64,000 bases of DNA, from positions 248,001 to 312,000 of the forward strand of contig NZ_BMGP01000002.1 of the NCBI RefSeq assembly GCF_014640255.1, read 5' to 3'. Below the pieces are notes generated by a model. That model made no database searches, was not told where the DNA came from, and was given only the letters and a program-made list of their open reading frames with translations. This document shows, piece by piece, positions 1-9,671 of the stretch; positions within the stretch are counted from its first letter, which is position 1; each line of letters opens with the position of its first letter. The DNA is from Subtercola lobariae (lineage in GTDB: Bacteria > Actinomycetota > Actinomycetes > Actinomycetales > Microbacteriaceae). A program made the translations under genes and the position numbers.

Positions 1-462
1 GTGAGACCGCATCACGGCATCGGTCGCCAAATCGATGCGAGCCGACTTGACCTGGCCGATGTACAGCTCGTCGACGCCGCCTGGGTGCAGGAGGGAGACT
101 TCGATGTCGAAGCCCTCATCAGCGTTGCGCAGGGTCTCGACCGCCTCGGTGCTGGCGTACGGCCGCGGGTCGGCGCCGGGCAGCATTGCCGGGCCCGGGT
201 CGCCATCGACCGCGGGGCGGCTGAGCCGCCAATAGCCCATCTCGGTGACGAGCGGCGTCTGCTTCTCGTCGAGCAGCCAGGCATACGAGCTGTAGTTCAG
301 GTACGGCAGGCCGTCTTGGCTGAAGCTGATGCGCTGGCCGAACTCGTAGTTGACCTTCTCGTCACCGATCGTGTAATCGATGACACCCGTACCCTCCCAG
401 ACGCCCAGCAAGAACGACAGGGGAACGATCTCCGGCGGCAGGCCGGTGGGAATCTCGATCAT
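1..462 (-). CDS. Nitrobindin-like FABP-family heme-binding beta-barrel protein (3' end cut by window edge)
   Basis: The frame reads from an ATG at 462 leftward to base 1 without a stop, giving 154 codons, so the C-terminus lies outside the window. Near residues 19-25 it carries the GVWEGTG signature of the nitrobindin/DUF1794 barrel family (GxWxGxG), followed by alternating hydrophobic strands and the MGYWRLSRP stretch. Family members bind heme in a ten-stranded barrel and have been linked to peroxynitrite isomerisation; activity here is inferred. It lies 9 nt downstream of a tiny membrane-protein gene on the same strand, so the two are probably co-transcribed. No good Shine-Dalgarno sequence is seen. 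Confidence 0.8.
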   Translation of the reverse strand, partial: MIEIPTGLPPEIVPLSFLLGVWEGTGVIDYTIGDEKVNYEFGQRISFSQDGLPYLNYSSYAWLLDEKQTPLVTEMGYWRLSRPAVDGDPGPAMLPGADPRPYASTEAVETLRNADEGFDIEVSLLHPGGVDELYIGQVKSARIDLATDAVMRSH

Positions 463-471
463 GAGAAGCGC

Positions 472-585
472 TTAGCGCTGGCCGCGAAAGAGCCTCAAGA
501 TGACGACGACCGAGGTGAACGCGATGCCGATACCCGCAAGGCCCAGCAACCCGAGATAGAAAAGTTCAAGAGGCACATATGACAT
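472..585 (-). CDS. Small single-pass membrane protein (37 aa)
   Basis: A 37-residue frame starts at ATG 585 (MSYVPLELFYLG...) and stops at TAA 472-474. It has one hydrophobic helix of about 22 residues rich in L, G, I and V (roughly residues 8-29) and a basic tail ending LFRGQR, so a type I-like orientation with a cytosolic positive end is expected. It sits just upstream of the nitrobindin-like gene on the same strand. I do not recognise a named family. The case rests on the clean helix plus positive tail and tight gene spacing; it is short enough to be chance. Confidence 0.5.
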   Translation of the reverse strand: MSYVPLELFYLGLLGLAGIGIAFTSVVVILRLFRGQR

Positions 586-661
586 GCACCAATTCTAGAG
601 GGAACTTGATCTCGAACAGCACCAGCGTGGCCGGAAGGCCTGCGTCGGAGCCCCGTCAGCG

Positions 662-910
662 TCAGAGTAGCACCAGCGTCGCTACGGCCAGAATGACCAC
701 CGCCCCCGCCACACTCGCAGCCACCCGGTCGACGAACCCCTCGGGCCGGCCGAGCCCGAGCTGCACCACAAACGTGAGAATCACGATGACGCCCAGAACA
801 ATAGGCAACATCACGAAATACTGACCCGGATGCGACAGTATGCCCACCAAAAGGGCACCCACGAGCGCTACCAGCCAGATGGGCGTCACGCTTTTCACGA
901 GCAAGTTCAC
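662..910 (-). CDS. Small integral membrane protein, three predicted helices
   Basis: An 82-aa frame begins at GTG 908-910 (first residues [10 protein letters not shown]) and is almost entirely hydrophobic, with three probable membrane helices at about residues 8-26, 30-52 and 62-82. There are no catalytic motifs. It is divergent from the glnR-like gene starting at 987, with only 76 nt between them. Low polar content and a basic residue near the N-terminus fit a real small membrane protein. No function is assigned. Confidence 0.55.
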   Translation of the reverse strand: MNLLVKSVTPIWLVALVGALLVGILSHPGQYFVMLPIVLGVIVILTFVVQLGLGRPEGFVDRVAASVAGAVVILAVATLVLL

Positions 911-986
911 ACGCCCATTCTGCCCTGTCCACGGGCACGCAGGTCAAGCCGCTAGTATTGCGTCAGGCATTATCTGGAGGATCTCT

Positions 987-1679
987 GTGGCGCAGTTGTT
1001 GATCCTGACCTCTGCGGTCGACAAAGAGGTGCTTCCTGCGCTCTCGCTGCTCAGCCACCGCACCCGGCACATTCCTGCCGAGGCGGCACAGCTGGTGAAC
1101 ACTCCCAACTGCGACTTGATCTTCATCGACGCCCGCCGCGATCTGGCGAGCGCTCGTTCGCTGTGCAAGATTTTGAAAACCACGGGCATCGGCGTGCCGA
1201 TCGTGCTCGTGCTCACCGAGGGCGGCCTCACCGCGGTCAGCGCCGAGTGGGGTGCGGCAGATGTCGTGCTCGAGAGCGCAGGGCCCGCTGAGGTCGACAC
1301 GCGCATCCGTCTCGCCATCGGCCGCCAAGTTCAAGAGCAGTCGTCGTCGAAGATTCAGGCCTCAGGCGTGGTCATCGACGAGGCCAGCTATTCGGCCCGC
1401 GTGCACGGCCGGCCGCTCGACCTCACCTTCAAAGAGTTCGAGCTGCTGCGCTTCTTCGCCCTCAATCCTTCCCGTGTCTTCACCCGCGAGCAACTGCTCA
1501 GCGAGGTGTGGGGGTACGACTACTTCGGCGGCACGCGCACCGTCGACGTGCACGTGCGGCGGTTACGCGCGAAACTCGGCGACCTCGAGTCTCTCATCGG
1601 CACGGTGCGTAATGTCGGCTATCGCTTCAACTTCTTCGAGGACGAAAATGAGCGACTCGCTCAAGCTCGAAACGCTTAG
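987..1679 (+). CDS. glnR: GlnR-like OmpR/PhoB-family response regulator
   Basis: The start is GTG 987, preceded by GGAGGA at 976-981; the open frame extends further upstream but without such a site. The protein (230 aa) has a degenerate receiver domain (about 1-120, acidic site in IFIDARRDL) and a C-terminal winged helix (about 130-225) with LTFKEFELL and [19 protein letters not shown]. The N-terminal text [19 protein letters not shown] and [16 protein letters not shown] closely resembles actinobacterial GlnR, the global nitrogen regulator, which acts without an obvious cognate kinase. Location directly before mshD matches the glnR-mshD order I know from mycobacteria. A RegX3-like regulator is the main alternative. 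Confidence 0.85.
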   Translation: MAQLLILTSAVDKEVLPALSLLSHRTRHIPAEAAQLVNTPNCDLIFIDARRDLASARSLCKILKTTGIGVPIVLVLTEGGLTAVSAEWGAADVVLESAGPAEVDTRIRLAIGRQVQEQSSSKIQASGVVIDEASYSARVHGRPLDLTFKEFELLRFFALNPSRVFTREQLLSEVWGYDYFGGTRTVDVHVRRLRAKLGDLESLIGTVRNVGYRFNFFEDENERLAQARNA

Positions 1680-2688
1680 GGCCGGCGACAGAGCGGCACT
1701 GCTTGATTCGCGCGGGTACCGTGACCTCGTGGCGCTCGGCGCCGAGGTCGTGGCCGCCGACGGTCAGCCTCCGTTCAACGATCAGACGCTGGTGGATGCC
1801 CGTGCCGGCCGCTGTGTCTTCACCCTCGCTTATCTCGACGAAACTCTCGCCGGTGCGGCCGTCGTGAATGGTGACACCCTCGAACTCGTGATCGCCCCCG
1901 CACTGCGGGGCCGAGGGCTCGGGGCCGCGCTCACCGCGCACATGCTCGACGAAGACAAAGTTCTGGTCGGCCGACGCCGACCGCACGTGTCGTATCTGTC
2001 TCGGCTGCTCGAACCCTTTCAGTCTGACGCACCGCTGGCGATTCCCACGCTCGCGTGGTCGCACGGCGATCACCCGGCCGCGGCGGCCCTGGCCGCGAAA
2101 TACCGGTTCTCGGCGGTTCGCCGGCTGCTGCAGTTGCGGCTCGAGCTCGAGTCGCCGTACACGGCTGAAGCATCCGCGCCGAACTCCCCCGCGCAGACCG
2201 ATTTCACGATCGATTCGTTCGTGCCAGGGCGCGACGACGATGAGTGGGTAGCGCTGAACGCGCGAGTGTTCGCCGAGCATCCCGAGCAGGGTTCGATCAC
2301 GCAGAGCGACCTGCGGGCACGCATCGACGAGCCCTGGTTCGAGGCAGGCGATTTTCTCGTGGCTCGAGGCCCCGACGGCGCCATGGTCGGCTACAACTGG
2401 CTGAAGATCGAACCGACCGACATCGCGGCAGCGGCGACGCCGACACCCACGCCCGCGGCAGAGCGCGTGGGCGAGATCTACGTCATCGGCGTGGCCCCCG
2501 AGGCTGCGGGCGAGGGTCTCGGGCGCCTTCTGATGCAGCACGGGCTCGCGGCGCTGGCGGCGCGCGGATGCACGACCGCGGCGCTCTACACTGACGACGA
2601 CAACGCTTCAGCAGTACAGCTCTACCGCAGCCTCGGCTTCACCGACTACACCGTCGACGTGCAATACCGCGAAGACGCACACCGCTGA
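1648..2688 (+). CDS. mshD: Mycothiol synthase MshD
   Basis: MshD acetylates the cysteine amino group of Cys-GlcN-Ins, the last step of mycothiol synthesis in Actinobacteria. From ATG 1648 the product is 346 aa with two tandem GNAT domains: about residues 10-140 ([19 protein letters not shown]) and about 170-345 ([17 protein letters not shown], then the typical [20 protein letters not shown] ending). The start overlaps the last 32 nt of the glnR-like gene, so translation may be coupled. The frame is open far upstream, but this ATG gives the family-normal length. The C-terminal acetyl-CoA loop is intact. A PHO-box-like repeat lies just downstream, before ppk. Confidence 0.93.
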   Translation: MSDSLKLETLRAGDRAALLDSRGYRDLVALGAEVVAADGQPPFNDQTLVDARAGRCVFTLAYLDETLAGAAVVNGDTLELVIAPALRGRGLGAALTAHMLDEDKVLVGRRRPHVSYLSRLLEPFQSDAPLAIPTLAWSHGDHPAAAALAAKYRFSAVRRLLQLRLELESPYTAEASAPNSPAQTDFTIDSFVPGRDDDEWVALNARVFAEHPEQGSITQSDLRARIDEPWFEAGDFLVARGPDGAMVGYNWLKIEPTDIAAAATPTPTPAAERVGEIYVIGVAPEAAGEGLGRLLMQHGLAALAARGCTTAALYTDDDNASAVQLYRSLGFTDYTVDVQYREDAHR

Positions 2689-2693
2689 GCCCC

Positions 2694-2715
2694 GTTCACC
2701 TGGCGTTTACTCTCA
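2694..2715 (+). promoter_or_regulatory. PHO-box-like direct repeat upstream of ppk
   Basis: Two adjacent 11-nt units are visible: GTTCACCTGGC at 2694-2704, then GTTTACTCTCA at 2705-2715. They share the GTTYAC core spaced exactly 11 nt, the geometry of PhoP-binding direct repeat units in streptomycetes. The site lies 31 nt before the ppk ATG and just after the mshD stop. A matching pair precedes pstS at 5968. Regulation by PhoP is inferred from this match. Confidence 0.7.
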
Positions 2716-2745
2716 CGACCGCCCCGTCAGTGACATGATGATCAG

Positions 2746-4926
2746 ATGGACGGCGACAACATCACCATGGACGCGGGGGTCGGCAGCGACTACCTCGACG
2801 ACGACTTCGAGATCATCGAAGACCCGAACGACCCCGCGCTGCCCGAAGGCCGCTACCTCGACCGCGAACTGAGCTGGCTCGCCTTCAACCAGCGCGTGCT
2901 CGAACTCGGTGAAGACCCGTCGCTGCCCGTGCTCGAACGCGCGAACTTTCTCTCGATCTTCGCCAGCAACCTCGACGAATTCTTCATGGTGCGAGTCGCC
3001 GGCCTGAAGCGCCGCATTCTCACCGGGCTCGCCGTACCCACGAACGTGGGCCGCGGGCCGCAAGAGGTGCTCGATGACATTTCGATCGCGGTGCATGAGC
3101 TGCAAGAGCGTCATGCTCGGGCCTACCAGAACCTCGTCAAGCCCGCGCTCGATGAGTCGGGCATCCACATCGTCACGTGGGATTCGCTCGATCAGACCGA
3201 GCAAGACCGGCTCACCGAGGTGTTCAGCGAAGAGATCTTTCCGGTGCTGATGCCGCTGGCCGTCGACCCCGCTCATCCGTTCCCTTATATTTCGGGGCTT
3301 TCGCTGAACCTCTCGGTGCGTGTGCGCAACCCGAAGTCAGACCGCCAAGAGTTCGCGCGGCTCAAGGTGCCACAGGTGCTGCCCCGGTTCGTGCGGGTCA
3401 GCCCGAAAGAACGCGGCAAAGACCTGCGGTTCATCAGCCTCGAAGACCTGATCGCTAATCACCTCAGCCACCTCTTTCCCGGCATGGAGGTGCTCGAACA
3501 CCACGTGTTCAGGGTCACCCGCAACGAAGACGTCGAAATCGAAGAAGACGACACCGAGAGCATCATTCAGGCGCTCGAGAAAGAGCTGCTGAAGCGCAGG
3601 TTCGGCCCGCCCATCCGCCTCGAAATCACCGACGATATGGATGATGTGACCCTCGGCCTCATCGTTCGTGAACTCGATGTCACCGAACAAGAGGTGTACC
3701 GCCTGCCCGCGCCGCTCGACCTCGGCGGTCTCTTCGAGCTGAGCAAGATCGACCGGCCCGACCTCAAGTACCCCAAGCACGTACCGACGACGAACGTCTA
3801 CCTGCTGCCCCCGGAGCCGAACGCGCGCCCCGACATCTTCAAGGCCATCGCCCGGCAAGACATTCTGGTGCACCACCCCTACGAGAGCTTCGCCACCAGC
3901 GTGCAGGCGTTTCTCGAGCAGGCCGCGGCCGACCCCGACGTGCTGGCCATCAAGCAGACGCTGTACCGCACCAGCGGCGACAGCCCCATCGTCGAAGCTC
4001 TGATCGACGCGGCTGAGGCGGGCAAGCAGGTTCTCGCCCTGGTCGAGATCAAGGCCCGATTCGACGAACAGGCGAACATCACCTGGGCACGAAAGCTCGA
4101 AAAGGCCGGCGTGCACGTGGTCTATGGGTTGGTGGGCCTCAAAACGCACTGCAAGCTCGCCCTCGTGGTGCGCCGCGAAAAGGGCAAGCTCAGGCACTAC
4201 AGCCACATCGGCACCGGCAACTACAACCCGAAGACCTCACGCATTTACGAAGACTTCGGGCTGTTCACTGCCGACGACCAAGTGGGCAAAGACCTCACCC
4301 GGCTCTTCAACGAGCTCTCGGGTTACGCCATCGAGAAGAAGTTCAAGCGCCTGCTCGTCGCACCGCTTCACCTGCGAAAGGGCCTGCTCAAGCGCATCGC
4401 GCAAGAGGCGGCGAACGCCGAAGCCGGCCTGCCGTCGGGCATCAAAATCAAGCTGAACTCCATTGTCGACGAGGCCATCATCGACGGCCTCTATCGTGCG
4501 AGTCAGGCGGGAGTACCCATCGACATCTGGGTGCGCGGCATCTGCGGCATCAAGCCGGGTGTGCCGGGTCTCAGCGAGACCATTCGGGTGCGCTCCATTC
4601 TCGGCCGGTACCTCGAGCATTCGCGAATTTTCAGCTTCGTGAACAACGGCGACCCGCAGGTTTTCATCGGCAGCTCAGACATGATGCACCGTAACCTCGA
4701 CCGCCGAATCGAAGCGCTTGTGCGTTTGACCTCAGCGGAGCACCTGAAAGAGGTGAGCTCGCTGTTCGAACTCGCCATGTCAGACACAGTGACGTCATGG
4801 TGGCTCGACGGCGACGGCGAGTGGACTCGTCACACCGAGAATGAAGCGGGAGAGAAGCTCATCAACCTGCAAGATCGGTTGTATTACCTCACGTCTCGCC
4901 GAAAGCGCCCGGGAATACTTCGTTGA
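2746..4926 (+). CDS. ppk: RNA degradosome polyphosphate kinase Ppk1
   Basis: Ppk1 reversibly transfers the terminal phosphate of ATP to a growing polyphosphate chain through a phosphohistidine. The product is 726 aa, the usual family size, beginning at ATG 2746. Visible elements in order are [18 protein letters not shown] (N domain), [20 protein letters not shown], the catalytic [20 protein letters not shown] block holding the phosphohistidine, the RYLEHSRIF motif and [17 protein letters not shown] near the C-terminus. Its stop overlaps the TTG start of mutT1 by three bases (TTGA), so the two are translationally coupled. The PHO-box-like repeat upstream suggests induction by phosphate limitation. 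Confidence 0.96.
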   Translation: MDGDNITMDAGVGSDYLDDDFEIIEDPNDPALPEGRYLDRELSWLAFNQRVLELGEDPSLPVLERANFLSIFASNLDEFFMVRVAGLKRRILTGLAVPTNVGRGPQEVLDDISIAVHELQERHARAYQNLVKPALDESGIHIVTWDSLDQTEQDRLTEVFSEEIFPVLMPLAVDPAHPFPYISGLSLNLSVRVRNPKSDRQEFARLKVPQVLPRFVRVSPKERGKDLRFISLEDLIANHLSHLFPGMEVLEHHVFRVTRNEDVEIEEDDTESIIQALEKELLKRRFGPPIRLEITDDMDDVTLGLIVRELDVTEQEVYRLPAPLDLGGLFELSKIDRPDLKYPKHVPTTNVYLLPPEPNARPDIFKAIARQDILVHHPYESFATSVQAFLEQAAADPDVLAIKQTLYRTSGDSPIVEALIDAAEAGKQVLALVEIKARFDEQANITWARKLEKAGVHVVYGLVGLKTHCKLALVVRREKGKLRHYSHIGTGNYNPKTSRIYEDFGLFTADDQVGKDLTRLFNELSGYAIEKKFKRLLVAPLHLRKGLLKRIAQEAANAEAGLPSGIKIKLNSIVDEAIIDGLYRASQAGVPIDIWVRGICGIKPGVPGLSETIRVRSILGRYLEHSRIFSFVNNGDPQVFIGSSDMMHRNLDRRIEALVRLTSAEHLKEVSSLFELAMSDTVTSWWLDGDGEWTRHTENEAGEKLINLQDRLYYLTSRRKRPGILR

Positions 4927-5858
4927 CCGTCTACGCCGCGGGGGCGGTTTGCTGGCGGGTCACCAACGGCAAAGTTCGCATTCTGGTCATCCATCGGGCC
5001 CAGCGAAACGATGTGTCGCTGCCGAAGGGCAAGGTGGAGGCGGGCGAGACCCTGCCCGAAACCGCTGTTCGTGAGGTGCTCGAAGAGACCGGGCTCGCCA
5101 TCGACCTGGGCGTGCCGCTCGGTGTGACGAGCTACACCATGCCGAACAACCGCGACAAAGTCGTGTACTACTGGGCGGCAGAAGTGAGCCCCGAATCGTT
5201 CGCCGCCTCGAGCTTCGAGCCGAGCGAAGAGGTGGCCGGCTGCGAGTGGATGTCGCTGCGCAAAGCCAAGAAGACGCTCAGCTACGAACGCGACGTCGAG
5301 GTGCTCGAACGCTTTCAATTGCTCATCGACCAGGGCGTGCTTCGCACCTTCTCCATCATCGCCCTGCGGCACGCCAAAACCATTCCCGGCAGCGAATTCG
5401 ACGGCCCGGATGCCCTGCGACCGCTCACGCATCGGGGGCGTACTGAGGCGAACGTGATCGTTCCCTCCCTTCGCGCGTTCGGCCCCTCAGTTCTCGTCTC
5501 GAGTACCGCCAGGCGCTGCATCGAAACGGTGACGCCGTTCTCCGAGGCAGCCGAGGTGCGCGTTCGCAAGACGCCGCTGATCAGCCAAGACGCCTTCGAA
5601 GACGGCACCAGCGACGTGCGGCACGTGGTGGCGAAACGGGTGCGCAAACTCACCAGCGCTATCGTCTGCGCGCACGGCCCCGTTTTGCCCGAAATCGTGC
5701 GGGAGGTCGGTCTCGCCGCCGGCGGAACGCGACAGGCCTCGCTCAGCCGCGCCGGCGATCTACCCGTGGCGGGCTTCTCGGTGCTGCACCTCTCGGTGGA
5801 TCAGCCGGGTTCTGGCATCATCGCCATCGAAACGCACGTTCCCCAACTCGTCAGCTGA
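4923..5858 (+). CDS. mutT1: MutT1-type NUDIX hydrolase with C-terminal histidine phosphatase domain
   Basis: The 311-aa protein starts at TTG 4923, inside the ppk stop. Residues about 1-135 are a NUDIX domain with a complete box (GKVEAGETL followed by REVLEETGL). Residues about 140-311 are a histidine phosphatase domain with the RHG-type motif IIALRHAKT and a later ARRCIET segment. This fusion is the mycobacterial MutT1 arrangement, which hydrolyses 8-oxo-dGTP/8-oxo-GTP and dinucleoside polyphosphates; the ppk-mutT1 order is also conserved in mycobacteria. The late histidine ([10 protein letters not shown]) is present, so both domains look catalytically complete. The exact substrate here is inferred. 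Confidence 0.9.
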   Translation: MTVYAAGAVCWRVTNGKVRILVIHRAQRNDVSLPKGKVEAGETLPETAVREVLEETGLAIDLGVPLGVTSYTMPNNRDKVVYYWAAEVSPESFAASSFEPSEEVAGCEWMSLRKAKKTLSYERDVEVLERFQLLIDQGVLRTFSIIALRHAKTIPGSEFDGPDALRPLTHRGRTEANVIVPSLRAFGPSVLVSSTARRCIETVTPFSEAAEVRVRKTPLISQDAFEDGTSDVRHVVAKRVRKLTSAIVCAHGPVLPEIVREVGLAAGGTRQASLSRAGDLPVAGFSVLHLSVDQPGSGIIAIETHVPQLVS

Positions 5859-5902
5859 CCGCTACTGACGCCTGCTGACGACCTCCTGACGAGCTGCTGA
5901 CG
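5855..5902 (-). repeat. Five-copy CTGAC/GTCAG array between mutT1 and pstS
   Basis: CTGAC occurs at 5855, 5865, 5875, 5886 and 5897, with spacings of 10, 10, 11 and 11 nt. Read on the minus strand these are GTCAG units at near-helical spacing, resembling reversed PhoP half-sites. The array starts inside the last codons of mutT1. It may be an extra PhoP docking array or a simple short tandem repeat. Confidence 0.6.
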
Positions 5903-5967
5903 CGGCTCGATCACGGGGGTCGGCCACCGGGGTGATCTCGGGGCGCGACCCCTGATCGACGCTTCTC

Positions 5968-5989
5968 GTTTACCTTCCGTTCACCGGGT
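5968..5989 (+). promoter_or_regulatory. PHO-box-like direct repeat upstream of pstS
   Basis: The units GTTTACCTTCC (5968-5978) and GTTCACCGGGT (5979-5989) are exactly adjacent and share the GTTYACC core found before ppk. They lie about 120 nt upstream of the pstS GTG. pst operons are classical PhoP targets, so this is a confident regulatory call by pattern and context, though no binding is shown. Confidence 0.78.
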
Positions 5990-6013
5990 GGGGGGAACGT
6001 CGTTACGAGGTCG

Positions 6014-6030
6014 GTTTACCTTCGTCAAGG
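6014..6030 (+). promoter_or_regulatory. Second PHO-box-like element before pstS
   Basis: GTTTACCTTC at 6014-6023 repeats the first ten bases of the unit at 5968 and is followed by GTCAAGG at 6024-6030, a weaker half-site. It lies 46 nt after the main repeat, leaving about 78 nt to the pstS start. It may be a secondary PhoP site. Confidence 0.5.
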
Positions 6031-6107
6031 GCCTGCACCGGCCTGCCAGCACTTGCGCCCGAATCTTTTCTGCAGTGCTGATGACTACCCCAATTGAAGG
6101 GAACACA

Positions 6108-7232
6108 GTGAAGTTCAAAAATGTAGCTGCGACAGGAGCCGTCTTTCTTGCGGCCGCCCTCGCGCTCTCTGCTTGCTCGTCGAGCACCTCGAGCACCGGA
6201 TCGAGCACCGCAGCCTCAACCGGCACCGCTGCTGCAGCGGCCGTCGTCTCCACCCCCGACTCGAGCCTGACCGGCACGATCACCGCTGGTGGTTCGAGCG
6301 CCCAGGCCAACGCCGAGACCGCATGGACCGCCGCGTACACCGCTCAGGTCAAGGGCGTCACCGTCAACTACGACAAGTCACAGGGCTCGGGCGGTGGCGT
6401 CACCAACTGGCTCGCCGGCAGCTACGACTTCGCTGGTAGCGATGCTCCCCTCAAGGCAGACCAGCAGACCAGCTCGCAAGCCATCTGCGGCACCGGCGGC
6501 GGCCTCAACCTGCCCGTCTACCTCGACGGCGTCGCCATCATCTACAACCTCCCGGGCGTTTCGGCCCTGAACCTGTCGACGAACACTCTCGCCGACATCT
6601 TCGCCCTGAAGATCACCACCTGGAACGACCCGGCCATTGCAGCCGACAACCCCGGTGTGTCGCTTCCCGCCACGGCCATCACGACCGTGACTCGCTCAGA
6701 CGGATCGGGCACCACGCAGAACTTCTCCAACTTCCTCAGCGCAGCAGCGCCGTCGATCTGGACCTTCCCGCCCACCAACACGTGGCCGATCGCCGGAACG
6801 AGCGCCCAGAAGGGTGGCTCGGGCGTCGTACAGGCTGTCGGCGCGGGTGCTGGCACCATCGGTTACGCTGACCACAGCGCCATCGGCACCGCAACCGCTG
6901 CGACGATCAACAACGTCGCCTTCAGCCAGGCGGGCGCGACCGCAGCGTTCACCGCTGGTGCAACCACGGTTCCCACCACCACGGGTGACCTGTCGCAGAA
7001 GTTCGACTACAGCAAGCTGACCGGCCCGAGCATCTACCCGATTCCGCTGATCTCGTACCAGATCGTGTGCTCGACGTTCAAAGACCCGGCTCAGGCAGCA
7101 CTGACCAAGTCGTACGTCGGCTACGTCGCCTCGAGCGTCGGCCAGCAGATCGCTCAGAAGAACGCGGGCTCGGCTCCGATTCCCGACTCGATGCTCACGC
7201 AGATTCAGGCGACTCTCGCCACTGTCAAGTAG
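6108..7232 (+). CDS. pstS: Phosphate ABC transporter substrate-binding lipoprotein PstS
   Basis: PstS captures inorganic phosphate outside the membrane and hands it to PstCA. The chosen start is GTG 6108 with GAAGGGA at 6096-6102; upstream in-frame codons lie in the regulatory region. The 374-aa product has a lipoprotein signal with lipobox LSAC (Cys23), a Ser/Thr/Ala-rich linker, and the mature binding domain beginning TITAGGSSAQANAE. The phosphate-site segments DKSQGSGGGVTNW, AGSDAPL and TRSDGSGTTQNF are all present. It heads the pstSCAB operon; a 71-nt gap precedes pstC. Expression is probably controlled by the PHO-like boxes upstream. Confidence 0.95.
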   Translation: MKFKNVAATGAVFLAAALALSACSSSTSSTGSSTAASTGTAAAAAVVSTPDSSLTGTITAGGSSAQANAETAWTAAYTAQVKGVTVNYDKSQGSGGGVTNWLAGSYDFAGSDAPLKADQQTSSQAICGTGGGLNLPVYLDGVAIIYNLPGVSALNLSTNTLADIFALKITTWNDPAIAADNPGVSLPATAITTVTRSDGSGTTQNFSNFLSAAAPSIWTFPPTNTWPIAGTSAQKGGSGVVQAVGAGAGTIGYADHSAIGTATAATINNVAFSQAGATAAFTAGATTVPTTTGDLSQKFDYSKLTGPSIYPIPLISYQIVCSTFKDPAQAALTKSYVGYVASSVGQQIAQKNAGSAPIPDSMLTQIQATLATVK

Positions 7233-7303
7233 TAGCCGGTTCGTTGTAGCTTTATCTATCGGTCTTTAGCAGTGCCCCGTACGAACTCTCAAGAAAGAAC
7301 GCT

Positions 7304-8518
7304 GTGAGCGACAAAACTTCAGTGCAATCTGCTCCCACGAGCTCGTCGGGGTCTGCTGTCAAGACCTCAAGCACCACCCCGCTTGGTGGTGGTGGGTCGA
7401 ATGACTCCACCGCCACCAAGCGCAGCACCCGGGTTCGCCCGGGTGACTTCATCTTTCGCGGGCTGAGCACCGGCTCGGCCGTGCTGATCATGGTCATTCT
7501 GGCCGGCGTCGCACTGTTTCTCATCATCTCGGCCATTCCCGCCATCACCGCCGACTGGTCGACCAATTCCCAGCTGAACACCGGCCCCACCGCTGCGTTC
7601 CCCAACTTCTGGGCTTACGTCGGCCCGCTGATCTGGGGCACGCTCTGGTCTGCAGCCATCGCCCTGTTGTTCGGTGCCCCCATCGGCATCGGCATCGCGC
7701 TGTTCATCTCGCACTATGCGCCGAGACGGCTGGCGAGCATCCTGGGCTATCTCGTCGATCTGCTGGCCGCAGTGCCGTCGATCGTGTTCGGCCTCTGGGG
7801 AATCATTGTGATTCGGCCCTTCTTGCTGCCGCTGTCTGACTGGCTGAGCGCCAACCTCGGCTGGATTCCGCTCTTCGGTGGGCCCGTGACCACCACCGGA
7901 TCGACCATCCTCGCCGGCGCCCTGGTGCTGGCCGTGATGATTCTGCCCATCATCACCTCGATCTCACGCGAAATCTTCTTGCAGACGCCGCGGTTGAACG
8001 AAGAAGCCGCCCTCGCCCTTGGTGCGACGCGCTGGGAGATGATTCGGCTCGCCGTCTTTCCCTACGCCAAGTCGGGCATTGTCAGCGCGACTCTGCTGGG
8101 CCTTGGTCGGGCGCTCGGCGAGACCATGGCCATTGCGCTCATCATCTCGCCGGCTATTCTCGTCTCGGTTCGCCTCATCACCGAGGGCCAGAACTCGCAG
8201 ACCATCGCGGCGAACATCGCGTTGAACTTTCCCATCGCTACGACGCTGCAACGGGATGCCCTGATCGGCACCGGGCTCATGCTGTTCGTCATCTCGTTGG
8301 CGGTGAACTCGATTGCCCGGCTCATTGTGAACGGCAAACGCGGAAAGCGAAAGAAGGGCAAAGACAAGCCCTCTACGCCGGGCCCGCTCAGCACGTTGCC
8401 CTCGGGTGACTTCGCCTCCGCCACCGCCATCGACGTGGTCGCCGGCACACCTCGCATCGGCGTGAGCGACATCGAAGGCCCCACCCCCGAAGAAGACATC
8501 GAAGGAGCGAGATATTGA
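7304..8518 (+). CDS. pstC: Phosphate ABC transporter permease PstC
   Basis: This 404-aa inner-membrane permease starts at GTG 7304. About 45 polar Ser/Thr-rich residues precede the first helix (near residues 58-80); five further helices follow. The cytoplasmic EAA loop that docks PstB reads NEEAALALGATRWEMIRLAV. After the last helix there is an unusually long, basic then acidic, Pro/Ser-rich tail of about 60 residues (starting NGKRGKRKKGKDKP), longer than in typical PstC. Its stop overlaps the TTG start of pstA, so the operon is translationally coupled. Confidence 0.94.
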   Translation: MSDKTSVQSAPTSSSGSAVKTSSTTPLGGGGSNDSTATKRSTRVRPGDFIFRGLSTGSAVLIMVILAGVALFLIISAIPAITADWSTNSQLNTGPTAAFPNFWAYVGPLIWGTLWSAAIALLFGAPIGIGIALFISHYAPRRLASILGYLVDLLAAVPSIVFGLWGIIVIRPFLLPLSDWLSANLGWIPLFGGPVTTTGSTILAGALVLAVMILPIITSISREIFLQTPRLNEEAALALGATRWEMIRLAVFPYAKSGIVSATLLGLGRALGETMAIALIISPAILVSVRLITEGQNSQTIAANIALNFPIATTLQRDALIGTGLMLFVISLAVNSIARLIVNGKRGKRKKGKDKPSTPGPLSTLPSGDFASATAIDVVAGTPRIGVSDIEGPTPEEDIEGARY

Positions 8519-9613
8519 GCGTGCTCAGCCCGCGACTCAAGCCCACGGGCCCCGTCGCCAACTCGCTGACCACCGGTCAGCTGCCACGCTTCGTCGAACT
8601 CTACGTTCGGCGGTTCTGCCCTCGTCACCGCACTGCTCTTGCTGCTCATCGGGTTCACCGTTGTGGGCTGGCTCGTGCTCACCGCCGTGGTCTACCTCAT
8701 CGCCCTCGGTATTCTCTCGGTGGTCGTCGAGAATCGTCGTAAGGCGACCGACCGGCTCGTCAGGGGTCTCGTCACCGTCGCGTTTCTGCTGGCGCTCATT
8801 CCCCTGGTCTCGACGCTGGCCACGGTCATCGCGCAGGGCGCCAGCCAGATCAGCTGGAGCTACATCACCTCGGTGGGCGCCTCGACGTTCGACCCGAACA
8901 CTCTGACGGTCACGCAGACGCCGGGTGCGTTGCAGGCCATCGTCGGTACGCTCATCATCACCGGAATCGCGGCACTCATTTCGGTGCCCATCGGGTTGTT
9001 CACCTCGATCTACCTGGTGGAGTACGCGCTACCGAAACAGTGGCTCGCCAGAACCGTCACATTCTTGGTCGACGTCATGACGGGCATCCCGTCGATCGTC
9101 GCCGGTCTGTTCGCGTTCTCACTGTTCTCCATCATCGTGGGGCCGAAGGCGTTCAGCGGGTTCTCTGCGTCGGTCGCGTTGTCTGTGCTGATGATTCCGA
9201 CGGTGGTTCGGGCCTGTGAAGAGATGCTGCGGCTCGTGCCCGGTGACCTTCGCGAGGCATCCCTCGCCCTCGGTGTGTCGAAGTTCGCCACCATCGTGAA
9301 GATCGTGCTGCCGACGGCCATCGCCGGGCTCATCACGGGCATCATGCTCGCCGTGGCCCGCATCATCGGTGAGACGGCGCCCATCTTCTTGGCGGCGAGC
9401 TTCACCGACAACTTCAACGCGAACCCGTTCGAGGGGCCGATGCAGACTCTGCCCGTGCTGGCCTACACCGGCTATGCGTTCCCGGGCAAAGACATCGCGG
9501 CATCCAACGCCTCGGCCTGGGGCGCAGCGCTGCTGCTGGTGATTCTCGTTGTCATTCTGAACCTCATCGCACGCATCGTGGCCAAGATCTTCGCGCCGAA
9601 GGGCATGCGCTAA
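8515..9613 (+). CDS. pstA: Phosphate ABC transporter permease PstA, apparent frameshift near the N-terminus
   Basis: Translation begins at TTG 8515 ([20 protein letters not shown]...), overlapping the pstC stop, but that frame leaves PstA-like sequence near 8586 and ends at 8742. The rest of PstA is in the next frame: [19 protein letters not shown] leads into a full permease of about 320 residues, with the EAA loop [19 protein letters not shown]. The two halves fit end to end as one normal PstA, so one extra base (or two missing) between about 8586 and 8617 is the simplest explanation. Internal initiation at TTG 8639 would still give most of the membrane domain. Role: second channel subunit of the phosphate importer. 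Coordinates span both frames. Confidence 0.85.
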
Positions 9614-9671
9614 CCGCGCAGTCCGGCCGCCCACACCTTTCATCTCCCGAACTCACGCACAAAGGAACCCC

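Noticed and set aside
8515-8742. Independent 75-residue gene at the start of pstA
   Set aside because: Its first 25 residues are PstA-like and the rest is out-of-frame permease sequence, so it is treated as part of a frameshifted pstA.
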